From: Pontibacter korlensis
GTDB taxonomy: Bacteria; Bacteroidota; Bacteroidia; Cytophagales; Hymenobacteraceae
NCBI RefSeq assembly: GCF_000973725.1
Contig: NZ_CP009621.1
Location: forward strand, 997,501-1,061,500
Length of the DNA stretch: 64,000 bases
Direction of reading: 5' to 3'
Part shown: positions 26,075 to 35,380 of the stretch, one piece after another
Numbering within the stretch: the first letter of the stretch is position 1
Layout: the number at the start of each line of letters is the position of its first letter
Notes under the pieces: generated by a model
The model's input: only the letters and a program-made list of their open reading frames with translations
Told to the model about the DNA's origin: nothing
The model's database searches: none
Position numbers and translations under genes: made by a program

Positions 26075-26939
26075 GCCTTTCGCTGGCCTGCCGGCTGCTT
26101 GGCCACAGCCGGCAGGCCAGCGGCAGGCAAGGGCTCTGGGGCAAAAGCAGCTAGCCGACCGGGTGGTGGAAATGGTCAGCCAGGTCCGCCTGCAGATGCC
26201 GCGGCTGGGCACCCGCAAGCTCTACCACCTCTTGCAGGGGCAGCTCCGGGAACTGAAGGTGGGAAGAGACAAGTTCTTCTCTATCCTCCGCGACAGGGCA
26301 CTGCTGGTCAGGCCAAAGAAAAGCTACCATAAAACCACGAACTCAAAGCACTGGATGAAAAAGCACAAGAACCTGGTGGAGGGGCTCAAAATCCACCGTC
26401 CCGAGCAGGTATGGGTCTCGGACATTACCTACATCCCGACAAGGGAAGGCCACAGCTACCTCTGGCTCATCACCGATGCCTACTCCAAGAAGATCGTGGG
26501 CTATCACCTGTCCGGGGACCTGCGGGCGGAGGGGCCCGTCGAGGCCCTGCGGATGGCCATCGGCAAGAACAAGTACGGCCTCAGCCTGACCCACCACTCG
26601 GACCGGGGGCTGCAGTACTGCTCGGATGAATACCAGCAGCTGCTGGAGAAGGCCCAGATAAAGCCGAGCATGACGGAAAGGTACGACCCTTACCAGAACG
26701 CGGTGGCAGAGCGCGTGAACGGCATTTTAAAGGACGAGTTCGATCTGGAGCGGGGCTTTTCCCACCACCTGGAGGCAGTGCAGGTGATAGCCGAGTCAGG
26801 GGGTATCTACAACACCCTCAGGCCCCACCTCTCGTGCCATCTCCTGACGCCTGAGCAGATGCACCGGCAGCAGGAACTCGAGGTAAAGCAGTGGAAAAAG
26901 AAAACCTCCAACACAAACGCATTGGAGGTCTCAAATTAA
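26030..26939 (+). pseudogene. IS3-family transposase OrfB, disrupted by a second frameshift
   Basis: OrfB supplies the DDE integrase. Entered by -1 frameshift from orfA, its frame reads ISLSLACRLLGHSRQA (26071-26118) and then hits TAG at 26152-26154. The rest of the protein (RALGQKQLADRVVEMV, then SDITYI, HSDRGLQY, NAVAERVNG giving D, D and E) is in a different frame running to 26939. A small deletion near 26119-26130, at two copies of GGCAGGC, likely removed the usual YY-K segment. The open frame that begins at 25986 therefore starts with unrelated residues. This copy is probably unable to make full-length OrfAB. Confidence 0.75.
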
Positions 26940-26996
26940 AAAGTAACTTCGTCTCAAATCCGTCAACCTATTTCAGGACAAGACATTATATCAAAC

Positions 26997-28361
26997 CTAG
27001 TTCTTTAGCTCAGCAAAGTGCTGGTAAAACAGAGGTATTGTTTCGATACCTTTCATGTAGTTAAACAGGCCAAAATTCTCGTTTGGAGAATGGATTGCAT
27101 CAGAGTCCAGGCCAAAACCCATCAGCACAGAATCCAGGCCTAGCTCCGACTTGAACATAGCCACAATCGGAATAGAGCCACCGCTGCGTACCGGCACTGG
27201 TTTTACGCCAAAGGTTTCTTCATAAGCTTTGGAAGCGGCCTGGTAAGCAGGAGAGTCGGTTGGTGTTACCACTGGCTCTCCACCATGGTGCGGCTTCACC
27301 TCTACTTTTACACTCTTAGGCGCTATGCTTTTAAAGTGCTTTTTAAATTTCTCTGTGATTTCCTCTGAGCTCTGATTTGGCACTAGGCGCATCGAGATCT
27401 TAGCATATGCCTTAGAAGGAATAACAGTCTTGGCACCCTCGCCAGTATAGCCACCCCAGATACCGTTTACATCCAGCGTTGGGCGAATAGAATTACGCTC
27501 CATGGTTACATACCCAGCCTCACCGTGTACATCGCTTAAGTCTAGAGCCTTCTTATACTTCTCCAGATCAAACGGAGCACGGGCCATCTCAGCACGCTCC
27601 TCCTGGCTCAACTCTTCTACATTATCATAGAAGCCAGGTATGGTGATGTGGTTATTCTCATCGTGCATAGAAGCGATCATCTGGCAAAGTATGTTGATTG
27701 GGTTTGCCACTGCACCACCATATAAGCCAGAGTGCAGGTCGCGGTTAGGACCGGTAACTTCCACTTCTACATAGCTCATACCACGCAAGCCTGTTGTAAT
27801 AGATGGCGTATCGTTACCCAACATACCTGTGTCAGAGATCAGGATAACATCACCCTGCAAACGGTCTTTATTCTCCCGCACAAACGTAGCCAAGTTCTTA
27901 GAGCCAACTTCCTCTTCACCTTCGATCATGAACTTTACGTTACAGGCCAGCGTGCCTGTCTGCATCATAGTTTCGAACGCTTTTACGTGCATGTACATCT
28001 GTCCTTTATCATCACAGGCACCACGGGCGTAGATCTTTCCATCTTTAACTACAGGCTCAAACGGAGGCGAGTTCCACAGCTCATAAGGGTCGGCTGGCTG
28101 CACATCATAGTGCCCATACACCAGCACTGTTGGCAGATTAGGGTCTACCATTTTCTCTCCGTACACCACTGGGTTGCCAGGCGTTTCCACCAGCTCCACG
28201 TTATCAGCACCGGCTTCAAGCAGTCGCTCTTTCAGAAACTCCGCATTGCGTAGTACATCGGCCTTAAACCTGGCATCGGCACTAACAGACGGAATACGTA
28301 GCATGTCGAGCAGCTCATTTACAAAGCGGTCTTTGTTGTCGTTGATATATTGATTGATCAT
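26997..28361 (-). CDS. M20 family dipeptidase
   Basis: A 454-residue di-zinc exopeptidase of the M20 family (CNDP/DapE-like dipeptidase). Metal-binding and catalytic residues are visible: YGHYDVQPAD (H and D, about 82-91), GACDDKGQ (bridging Asp, about 113-120), EGEEEVGS (catalytic Glu, about 147-154) and DAIHSPNE (about 417-424). A dimerisation lid lies between. No signal peptide, so probably cytoplasmic peptide turnover. The IS3 element sits only 8 bases past its stop, so it has lost its original terminator context. Confidence 0.92.
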   Translation of the reverse strand: MINQYINDNKDRFVNELLDMLRIPSVSADARFKADVLRNAEFLKERLLEAGADNVELVETPGNPVVYGEKMVDPNLPTVLVYGHYDVQPADPYELWNSPPFEPVVKDGKIYARGACDDKGQMYMHVKAFETMMQTGTLACNVKFMIEGEEEVGSKNLATFVRENKDRLQGDVILISDTGMLGNDTPSITTGLRGMSYVEVEVTGPNRDLHSGLYGGAVANPINILCQMIASMHDENNHITIPGFYDNVEELSQEERAEMARAPFDLEKYKKALDLSDVHGEAGYVTMERNSIRPTLDVNGIWGGYTGEGAKTVIPSKAYAKISMRLVPNQSSEEITEKFKKHFKSIAPKSVKVEVKPHHGGEPVVTPTDSPAYQAASKAYEETFGVKPVPVRSGGSIPIVAMFKSELGLDSVLMGFGLDSDAIHSPNENFGLFNYMKGIETIPLFYQHFAELKN

Positions 28362-28404
28362 ATCGTTTTATTTTGCTCTGTTTTGTCTTAAAGTTACAAA
28401 AAAA

Positions 28405-28430
28405 AGCCACCCTTGCTTAGCAGGATGGCT
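28405..28430 (-). terminator. Terminator of plsY
   Basis: An imperfect stem of about 9-11 bp (28405-28430), followed on the minus strand by eight Ts. It lies 30 bases past plsY and 44 bases before the M20 start. Confidence 0.7.
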
Positions 28431-28459
28431 CTTGTCATATTTTTTATACTTAGTAGTGG

Positions 28460-29107
28460 TTAGCGCCTGCGCCCCAATTTTATGTTTGCCTTACTCTCCT
28501 CCCCGGCAATCAGGCGGTTAATATTTTTACGGTGCGTAAGCACTACCACCGCAAAAAGTATGAAGCCGAAGATAATCAGGATTGGGTTCTCCGGCTGAAA
28601 GCGCGGAACCAGCAGCAACAGCATCGGAAAGGCAAGTGCCGCGATAATAGACCCCAGCGACACATACTTTGAGGTAAACAGAACCACGATAAAAATAGCG
28701 ATACACATCAGGGCAACTACCGGCTCAATGGCGAGCATCATACCCAAAAGTGTTGCTACCCCTTTACCTCCAACAAAGTTCTCATACACTGGGAAGATGT
28801 GCCCCAGTACGCCAATAGCTCCAAAAATCAGCTGGAAAACTATTAAGTTCTCTGGCTCAATGGCATTAAATATAACCAGAAAGCCTGCCAGTGAGGTTGC
28901 CGTCCAACCTTTAAAAATGTCGATCAGCATTACAATTGCACCGGGCTTCTTACCTAACACACGGAAGGTGTTGGTAGCACCCGAGTTTCCGCTACCATGC
29001 TGGCGGATGTCGATGCCATAGTAGGCTTTGCCTATCCAAACAGCTGAGCAAATAGAGCCAATCAGGTAAGCTGCTATGGCAAATAATGCAATCAGTAATA
29101 TGTTCAT
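28460..29107 (-). CDS. plsY: Acyl-phosphate:glycerol-3-phosphate acyltransferase
   Basis: A 215-residue inner-membrane enzyme that acylates glycerol-3-phosphate using acyl-phosphate, the first step of phospholipid synthesis in most bacteria. The three conserved loops are present: HGSGNSGATNTFRVLGKKPG (about 36-55), VGGKGVATLLG (about 113-123) and the C-terminal THRKNINRLIAGEE (about 191-204). About five membrane helices. Length is normal. Confidence 0.95.
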   Translation of the reverse strand: MNILLIALFAIAAYLIGSICSAVWIGKAYYGIDIRQHGSGNSGATNTFRVLGKKPGAIVMLIDIFKGWTATSLAGFLVIFNAIEPENLIVFQLIFGAIGVLGHIFPVYENFVGGKGVATLLGMMLAIEPVVALMCIAIFIVVLFTSKYVSLGSIIAALAFPMLLLLVPRFQPENPILIIFGFILFAVVVLTHRKNINRLIAGEESKANIKLGRRR

Positions 29108-29278
29108 AAGTATTCGATTTGAACCACGGGTTTGCTTTTTGCTAACCGCCTACAATAGTGAGTGCAGGTGCAGTTTTTTATAGCAAAAACGAGCCCAAAT
29201 ATAGGCAAAACTAAATTCACTGCCTAGAATTTAAGCGCTCCTTTAACCTATACGCGGTGTTTGGGGTTCCTGGTTATA

Positions 29279-32200
29279 TCAGAATATTTCTGATTGCTCC
29301 TCTTCCTCCTTCTTCTTTTTCTTCTTCTTTTCCTTTTTGCTGTCTTCTTCTGAGATAAAGTCGAAGTTTCCGGTTGGTTGGTTTGCCACCTTTTCTGTTA
29401 TAGCCTTGAAGCCTTCCTTACCACCCAAGTAGGTGTTCTGGAAGTAGTTCAGGAATTCATTCTTCTCAATCAGTGCGCCATCGTAGATACTATAACTGCC
29501 ACTAGACCCGCGGCTGCCTTTCGACTTGGAGCTAACGGCTTTGTTAAACTTATCATCTGAGGAAACCATAGAAAGGCCATTCTCGAAATAGCTGAAGTAG
29601 TACCAGGTGTACGGATCAGCCTGCAGGAACAGGTTTACGACAGGCTCGCCATGCATATCCTGCTTCATCTCCAGGTAACCGTTCATGCTGGCGTTAATGT
29701 CATCTTTCAAGCTGCTGGCAACACTAATACCGCCTACACTATACCATGCTTTCTGCTCGTTCGACCAACGCAGATCAACATTACTTAATACCAGGCTGCG
29801 CTCTAATTTCTTCGATAGCTTAGGCAGCGGCACATAGTTTATCATGGATTGCTCTTTATACTTACGCACTTCCTTGTCCCCAATAAATTCACCTAGCTTG
29901 TACAGCATACGCTCATCAGCAGTGCTTAGGGTAGAAATACCAACTGCATTACCCCGCAGGTTGCCAGCCATGGCATTGAGCGCCTGTGATGGCACGTTCA
30001 TATCAAATGCCAGAAAGGTGTTTAACTCATAGCGGCTGCTGTCAACATTTGCATCGCCACTACCGGATGCCTCCAGTCCGAAATTCTTGTTCGACTTTAA
30101 AAGGTTAAGCTTTCCTTCGAAATGGATGGTGTTAGAGGTTTCGTTGTACCGTAGCACATTGCCTTCATAAGCATTCCCGTAAGCTCTGGCTTCCCTACCG
30201 ATTTTGAACTCACTGTTTGCTTTATCATAAGACAACAGCCCATCTACTGTAAAGAGATCCAGGTCTTCTGCCCCTTGTTTTCTGGAAACAAAAGTATTGT
30301 ACAACTTGCCTGAGCCGGTTGCGACATGTAGACCAGTATGAAGAGGAGAACCGTCTGCTGCCTTTGGTTTCAGGATTGGTATACGAACGTTAGTCGGGTT
30401 AAGCGTGTCTTTCTTGTAAGGGAACCAATCGGAATCGTTCGGATTACCTGTAAAGTTAAGTTTTACCTCTCCATCAAAGTCCATATGTGCATTCGGCGCC
30501 TGTAGGATAGCCTTTCCTCGATACATAATTCTAGGGAAGATGTAGAATGGCTTCACTTCTTCGTCCAAGGTAGCAGTAGCATAGGTATAAACAGGTTTCT
30601 TTTTCTGCTGAGGGTTACCGTACACAAAGTCTGCAAAAACTAACCGGAAAGAGTCGCCAGCGGCATTGTAATAATCATGCACGGCATCTCCTTTGAAAGC
30701 CAAGCGCGATAGCACGTCAATATTACCGCTATACATCTTGTGGTGCTGCTGTACGGAGTCGGCTAGTACTTTCGCATTTCTAAGTGTACGCATGGTGGCA
30801 TCTGCCGACACAGCAACTTTGCCGCTGTCTGGCATTATGAACGCATCGGCCACGGCTATGTAAGGAACACCTGTAGCGTGCAAGGTATTTTCTTTAAGCC
30901 CATACTCGCCGCCATCGGCCATAAACTTTAAACCTTCCTGCTCCGGGTGCTGTGAGTAGAACCAGTTTTTACCTCCGTTCTCATCTGCCTTTAGGCTTAC
31001 CTTCTGCGTATTCATGTCCCAGCGGGCGCTGCTCATTGAAGTTTTGTACTGTGTTTTTGGGAACTCCATACTAGCGGCTCCTTTCTGCTCGCTCTCAAAG
31101 TCTACAAAACCGGTGGTCATGTCATAAGTAAAAGCGACATCCAAGGCTTTAACGGCTGGTCGACCTTCCACGTCAGATTTCACGAGCATTTGGGCATTAT
31201 TGCCACTAAAGCTACGCTGCCCAAACAAGAACTTAGGTGATGTAACATTGGCGTTGGCATTATCGAGCACACCGCTTCCGTACAAGCCTCCTGGCGAAAG
31301 TTTGGCTACTCCGGCAAGGGTGTAGCCTTCTTTATAAACCTTCATAGGCTCGTCCGTTGTCTGCAGGTACATAGTATCTGCTTGCGGCTGCCAGTTCATG
31401 TTAAACTTCTTTAGAGAGGCTACTGGGTAGGCTGTTCCGTTTACTGTTGCCTCCTTGATCGTTACTTCGGTGCCTCCTTCGGCTACTGCTCCATTCTTGT
31501 AGAAAGTATATACTGGAGCCTGCAAGGTAGCTGATAGGTACTGCAGCTTGCCTTTGCTCTGAATACCTGCCGAGCTCATCATGATGGTGTCATAAACCAC
31601 ACCTTTCCCACCGTAGGCTGCCAAGCCCTGAGCGGATGGCTGGTAGTAAAAGCCAAGTGTCTCATCTGGCATCATCTGGAGCTTTGTTTTGATCGGCGGG
31701 AAAATACCTCCAGAGTTAAACGTGCCGTCAAAGGCCACTACTCTTTTGCCAGAGCTTAAGCTGTCGAGTTTGAACGGCGGCATATCGAAGTATACGGTGC
31801 TGTCGTAGGCTCCACCTGCTACGTCCGGTCGTGCAAAGGCCATCTGAGCACCTGCCACTGCATCAAATTTCGGATATTCTGCTAGGAACTTCTCCCCCGA
31901 CTTGTTACTTGGTTTGTTAATGTAGAGCTTGCCTGACAAGTTTCCGCCGCTGTTGCTCGTTAGCACCTGCTCTGGCACCTTGCTTGCTCTCGCTCCTCTT
32001 CTTTTAGACACTAGAGCGATGGTGTCCAGTTTGGCCAAATCTATAGAGAATTCATCATAGTTAAACCTGAATTCCTTACCTCTTAATGCAAGGCGACTAG
32101 CATACACTTGCCCATCAAACTCAATATCTCGGTTCTTCAGGATGTGCACCTCCTGGCGGCGCGGCAGTATGAACACGCTGGCAGTGTCGTTGTTAAACAG

Positions 32201-34060
32201 GATTTTGTTGACCCCTCGTACTGTAAGCTTATTGTTCTCCAGGTTTAGGGTGGCATTACGGCCAGAGGGCACCACCGATTTTATCACGATGTGGTCGTAA
32301 TCATTTTTATCGCGGGAGGCTCCTACATAATGCCATGCCTTGTTCTTGAGCTGCACATAACCCGATGCCGGGTCATAGTCCAGGTAGCCCTGGTAAGACA
32401 TTACCTGAGCAGCTTCGCGCACGGCTTTCTCATCCAGGCGAGTGGCACGGGCTACATCAGCTGTATAAAACGTACTTGATTTTATCTTTGCTCCGTAGCC
32501 AACCAACACCTGCAGCGGATGGAAAGGCGCGATGCCTACCAACTGCTGGTAACGTTCATTAGAATAGTACTCTGTTGATTCCAGCTGCACCGGAATCAAC
32601 GTTTTAGTGTTGAGGATGGAGAATTCTATTTCCGGCTGATTCAGGTTCCAGTGTACCCGCTCCGCTGTTATCTCCAGGTTGTGGTAGGAGTCGTAGAATG
32701 GGGTGCGGGCGTAGGGACCTTTATCTTTTGTGAGGGTTAAGTTCTGATTTACGCGAGAGTAGCGCAGCTGCATAGCAGGGTGCGTCAGCGAATCTTTTTC
32801 CTGGTACACCGCCACCGCTGCACGGTTTGCCAGCACCAGCGAATCCTCAAAAGTATAGTTGCGGGCCAAGGTGCGAAACTTGCGCTTGCCCTGGTACGAC
32901 ACCACCAACTGCGATAAGCTACCATCCAGCGGGCGGCTACCTATTATATTACCTGATAGTGAAAACCCGCCAGTATAGGCAGTATTACCGCCTAGATTGT
33001 TTAATCGGGCATCACTTGTAAAGGAGGTGAACTTGGGGTAAGGATAGTTGCCTGTCTTGCGCTTGCTGCTCATCCATTCCAATGCGCCTTCCACAGGGGC
33101 TGCCAGTACTGTTGAGTAGTTTACTTTTACTTCCGGTGCCTTGAAACCTGCAAAGCTTGTGTTAAAACTATACTTACCTAGCTCAGCACTGGCTGGCTGC
33201 TCTTTCACCTGCCAATCAAACGTTCCGCCCTCTCCTACAAACACATTCTGCGCCAGCATTAACTGGCCACCTGTATTCTGTATAGCAACCGAGTCCCATG
33301 GCGTAACAAACACCAGTGCTACCTTATCCAGCTTCAGCACCGGACCTGATACTTTAGGCATGGTAGGTACAAACTGTCGTTTCAGGCTTTCCAGGCGCTT
33401 TTGTGCGCTAACTTTCTTTTCTTCTTTTTTTGGCTGTGGAGTTGCCGTTCCCCAACCATCATCTACCCAGGTTTCCTCTTCTGTTGTACTTACCTCATCA
33501 TCCCAGGAAACACTATCCCAAGCTCCGGCATTGTCTTCCTGCTCCTCAACTGGCTTGCTGCCCCCTTCATAGGCAAAGCTAAAACTACCGCCAGAGGTTC
33601 TAAGGCTGTAGTAAGAGTTCTGGAACAGCTTGTTCTGATCCATGTAAAGGCTGGTGGTACGCAGAAATTGTTCGAGGCGCTTCGTGTCTTCCTGCTTCAC
33701 AGCTTTGCCTGTAACCTCCAGCAGGTTATCGAGCTGATCCGCACGAAGATTCTGCTTTTTTATACCTGCCGTAAGGGTGGTGAAGAAGTCTGAGAAGTGA
33801 GGAGTGCTGCGCATTCGCTTACGGTACATGCGCTGAGCAATGTCAATCACTTCAGTCTTCTGCTTTGAAGAGAGCTTTCCGCTGCTCCATACTTCTTCCA
33901 AGTCAGCGGAAAGTGCCTCGGCGTTTTCAACTTTACCCGCCACCAACATCGCTTTCACATCTCCTACGAAGTCGGCAGGCTCTGTCGATAGCTTTGTCTG
34001 TGATTGTGCCTGCGCTGTTAGTACTGCTAAAAAAAAGACGAAGGGTAAAAGTTGTTTCAT
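29279..34060 (-). CDS. Very large exported protein of unknown function (1593 residues)
   Basis: The largest gene in the window. An N-terminal signal peptide (MKQLLPFVFFLAVLTAQAQS) is followed by a helical N-terminal region (about 20-150), an acidic low-complexity linker (about 165-215, rich in D, E, W, T), and a long series of beta-strand-like segments. The C-terminus is a lysine/glutamate tail (about 1570-1593). Many segments read like extended amphipathic strands (for example FDGQVYASRLALRGKEF), compatible with a beta-helix or taco-like fold as in LPS-transport proteins, but this is inference. I know no named family; orthologues appear to be conserved Bacteroidetes proteins. It is the last gene of a likely prmA unit (44-base gap). 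Confidence 0.75.
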   Translation of the reverse strand: MKQLLPFVFFLAVLTAQAQSQTKLSTEPADFVGDVKAMLVAGKVENAEALSADLEEVWSSGKLSSKQKTEVIDIAQRMYRKRMRSTPHFSDFFTTLTAGIKKQNLRADQLDNLLEVTGKAVKQEDTKRLEQFLRTTSLYMDQNKLFQNSYYSLRTSGGSFSFAYEGGSKPVEEQEDNAGAWDSVSWDDEVSTTEEETWVDDGWGTATPQPKKEEKKVSAQKRLESLKRQFVPTMPKVSGPVLKLDKVALVFVTPWDSVAIQNTGGQLMLAQNVFVGEGGTFDWQVKEQPASAELGKYSFNTSFAGFKAPEVKVNYSTVLAAPVEGALEWMSSKRKTGNYPYPKFTSFTSDARLNNLGGNTAYTGGFSLSGNIIGSRPLDGSLSQLVVSYQGKRKFRTLARNYTFEDSLVLANRAAVAVYQEKDSLTHPAMQLRYSRVNQNLTLTKDKGPYARTPFYDSYHNLEITAERVHWNLNQPEIEFSILNTKTLIPVQLESTEYYSNERYQQLVGIAPFHPLQVLVGYGAKIKSSTFYTADVARATRLDEKAVREAAQVMSYQGYLDYDPASGYVQLKNKAWHYVGASRDKNDYDHIVIKSVVPSGRNATLNLENNKLTVRGVNKILFNNDTASVFILPRRQEVHILKNRDIEFDGQVYASRLALRGKEFRFNYDEFSIDLAKLDTIALVSKRRGARASKVPEQVLTSNSGGNLSGKLYINKPSNKSGEKFLAEYPKFDAVAGAQMAFARPDVAGGAYDSTVYFDMPPFKLDSLSSGKRVVAFDGTFNSGGIFPPIKTKLQMMPDETLGFYYQPSAQGLAAYGGKGVVYDTIMMSSAGIQSKGKLQYLSATLQAPVYTFYKNGAVAEGGTEVTIKEATVNGTAYPVASLKKFNMNWQPQADTMYLQTTDEPMKVYKEGYTLAGVAKLSPGGLYGSGVLDNANANVTSPKFLFGQRSFSGNNAQMLVKSDVEGRPAVKALDVAFTYDMTTGFVDFESEQKGAASMEFPKTQYKTSMSSARWDMNTQKVSLKADENGGKNWFYSQHPEQEGLKFMADGGEYGLKENTLHATGVPYIAVADAFIMPDSGKVAVSADATMRTLRNAKVLADSVQQHHKMYSGNIDVLSRLAFKGDAVHDYYNAAGDSFRLVFADFVYGNPQQKKKPVYTYATATLDEEVKPFYIFPRIMYRGKAILQAPNAHMDFDGEVKLNFTGNPNDSDWFPYKKDTLNPTNVRIPILKPKAADGSPLHTGLHVATGSGKLYNTFVSRKQGAEDLDLFTVDGLLSYDKANSEFKIGREARAYGNAYEGNVLRYNETSNTIHFEGKLNLLKSNKNFGLEASGSGDANVDSSRYELNTFLAFDMNVPSQALNAMAGNLRGNAVGISTLSTADERMLYKLGEFIGDKEVRKYKEQSMINYVPLPKLSKKLERSLVLSNVDLRWSNEQKAWYSVGGISVASSLKDDINASMNGYLEMKQDMHGEPVVNLFLQADPYTWYYFSYFENGLSMVSSDDKFNKAVSSKSKGSRGSSGSYSIYDGALIEKNEFLNYFQNTYLGGKEGFKAITEKVANQPTGNFDFISEEDSKKEKKKKKKKEEEEQSEIF

Positions 34061-34104
34061 AAAGGTAGGGGTTGGATGATTGGTTGGTAAACTACACTTT
34101 TAAA

Positions 34105-34932
34105 CTATGCTTTGAAGATGGCCGATACCCAATTGTTTTTAACCCGGTGCGACTCATACTTCAGCCCCAGCTCTTCGCAGCGCTGCTGTATCATTGGCAA
34201 GTCTTCTGTATAGAAGCCGCTCAGCAACAGCCAGCCTTCAGGCTTAAGCACTGCCTTATAAGCAGGCATGTCTTCCAGAAGAACGTTTCTGTTGATATTG
34301 GCTAGTATAATATCGAAAGGATTTTCTCCTGTAACTGTCTCAGCACCACCAAGTCGCACATCTATATTACCGTAACCGTTCAGCTCAGCATTATCGCGAG
34401 CATTCTCCACTGTCCAGTCCTCAATCTCCACAGCCACAATCTCAGAGGCCCCCAGCTCCCCAGCCATAATGGCTAGAATACCGGTCCCGCAGCCCATGTC
34501 CAGCACACGCTTGCCCTGGTGATCAATCGTCAGCTGATTTTCGATCATGAGTGTGGTGGTTTCGTGGTGGCCTGTGCCGAAAGACATCTTCGGATTGATA
34601 ACAATGTCATACTTGGCATTGGAAGGCTTCTCGTGGAAAGAGGCACGCACCGACACTTCACCGCCAATAAATAGCGGTTCAAAGTTACGCTCCCACTCCT
34701 CGTTCCAGTTCTGTCGCTCGATTTTCTGCACTGTATACTCTACCTGCACAAAGTCGGCATAGCGATTAAGAGTATCCTCCAGGTCCTGCTGGTTGTACTT
34801 ATTTTCTTCAATGTAAGCACTGAAACCGTCTTCCGTCTCCACAAAGGCATCAAAGCCTAACTCCCCGAGTTCGGCTGTAAGTATGTCCGCAAAGTCTGCG
34901 TTTACTTTTAAAGTTACTTCTATAAAATCCAT
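34105..34932 (-). CDS. prmA: Ribosomal protein L11 methyltransferase
   Basis: A 275-residue SAM-dependent methyltransferase that trimethylates ribosomal protein L11. SAM motif I VLDMGCGTGILAIMAG (about 143-158) and the catalytic DIILANINRNVL (about 206-217, NxN-type) are intact, preceded by the N-terminal L11-binding domain (about 1-90, with SFGTGHHETT at 119-128). Starts 9 bases after the DUF6150 gene and is followed after 44 bases by the giant exported protein, so the three are likely cotranscribed. Confidence 0.94.
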   Translation of the reverse strand: MDFIEVTLKVNADFADILTAELGELGFDAFVETEDGFSAYIEENKYNQQDLEDTLNRYADFVQVEYTVQKIERQNWNEEWERNFEPLFIGGEVSVRASFHEKPSNAKYDIVINPKMSFGTGHHETTTLMIENQLTIDHQGKRVLDMGCGTGILAIMAGELGASEIVAVEIEDWTVENARDNAELNGYGNIDVRLGGAETVTGENPFDIILANINRNVLLEDMPAYKAVLKPEGWLLLSGFYTEDLPMIQQRCEELGLKYESHRVKNNWVSAIFKA

Positions 34933-34941
34933 GGTAAATAA

Positions 34942-35292
34942 TTATTCGCGGCAAGTAGCAAAAGATCGAGCATCGGTAAAATGCACAGTAAAATCAGCCT
35001 GGTAGCGCTGCTCTGTTACGTACAGCACGTAGTCGGCAAAAGCTTTATTAGGAGTTAAGTACCAAACAGCTGGCGCATCGGCAAAAAGCTTGTTGCTTTC
35101 GCGGTACACTACCATATTGGCAAAAGCCTCCTCTTCCCCCAGGTACACCACATGCGAGGCGGTGTTTTTATACATAGGGTTACGTTCCAGGTATACAGAG
35201 CCGTACACCTGGCAATGGTTGCGCCCTACTGCTTCTGTAGCAGGCATTAAATAAGGCAACAACGCCATCCAAAGTATGAACAGTGGCTGCAT
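34942..35292 (-). CDS. DUF6150 family exported protein
   Basis: A 116-residue protein with a weak N-terminal signal (MQPLFILWMALLPYLMPATEAVG). The body has the DUF6150 pattern of repeated aromatic/FAD segments: YGSVYLERNPMYKNTASHVVYL, EEAFANMVVYRE, KAFADYVLYV and FTDARSFATC. Family function is unknown. It is the first gene of the prmA unit and lies just past the tpiA terminator. Confidence 0.8.
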   Translation of the reverse strand: MQPLFILWMALLPYLMPATEAVGRNHCQVYGSVYLERNPMYKNTASHVVYLGEEEAFANMVVYRESNKLFADAPAVWYLTPNKAFADYVLYVTEQRYQADFTVHFTDARSFATCRE

Positions 35293-35325
35293 ATATTAGT
35301 AAGTTAAAATATAGGCAAGATACAA

Positions 35326-35361
35326 AAAAGGTCGCTACCTTAACAGGTGAGCGACCTTTTT
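35326..35361 (-). terminator. Terminator of tpiA
   Basis: Stem AAAAGGTCGCT (35326-35336) with its complement at 35350-35361, extended inside by ACCT/AGGT around loop TAAC with one bulged G, with T and A runs outside. It lies 19 bases past the tpiA stop. Confidence 0.85.
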
Positions 35362-35380
35362 AATAATTTCTTATTGTATT

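Larger units (their letters stand above)
25632..26985 (+). mobile_element. IS3-family insertion sequence, 1354 bp
   Basis: Terminal inverted repeats of about 24 bp with two mismatches start TGTC at both ends and share GTCCTGAAATAGGTTGAC. The element is flanked by a 3-bp direct repeat TTA (25629-25631 and 26986-26988), the target-site duplication size of IS3 elements. It contains orfA and orfB, and is visibly more GC-rich than the flanking genes. No TATACTT/AAGTATA heptamer, abundant elsewhere in the window, was seen in it. orfB carries a frame disruption (see its entry). Confidence 0.93.

Noticed and set aside
25986..26100. The N-terminal part of the long orfB frame as a true transposase domain
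   Set aside because: Residues there (MTWPRGRWGSRSEK...) are out of frame relative to the authentic OrfB entry reached by the slippery site.
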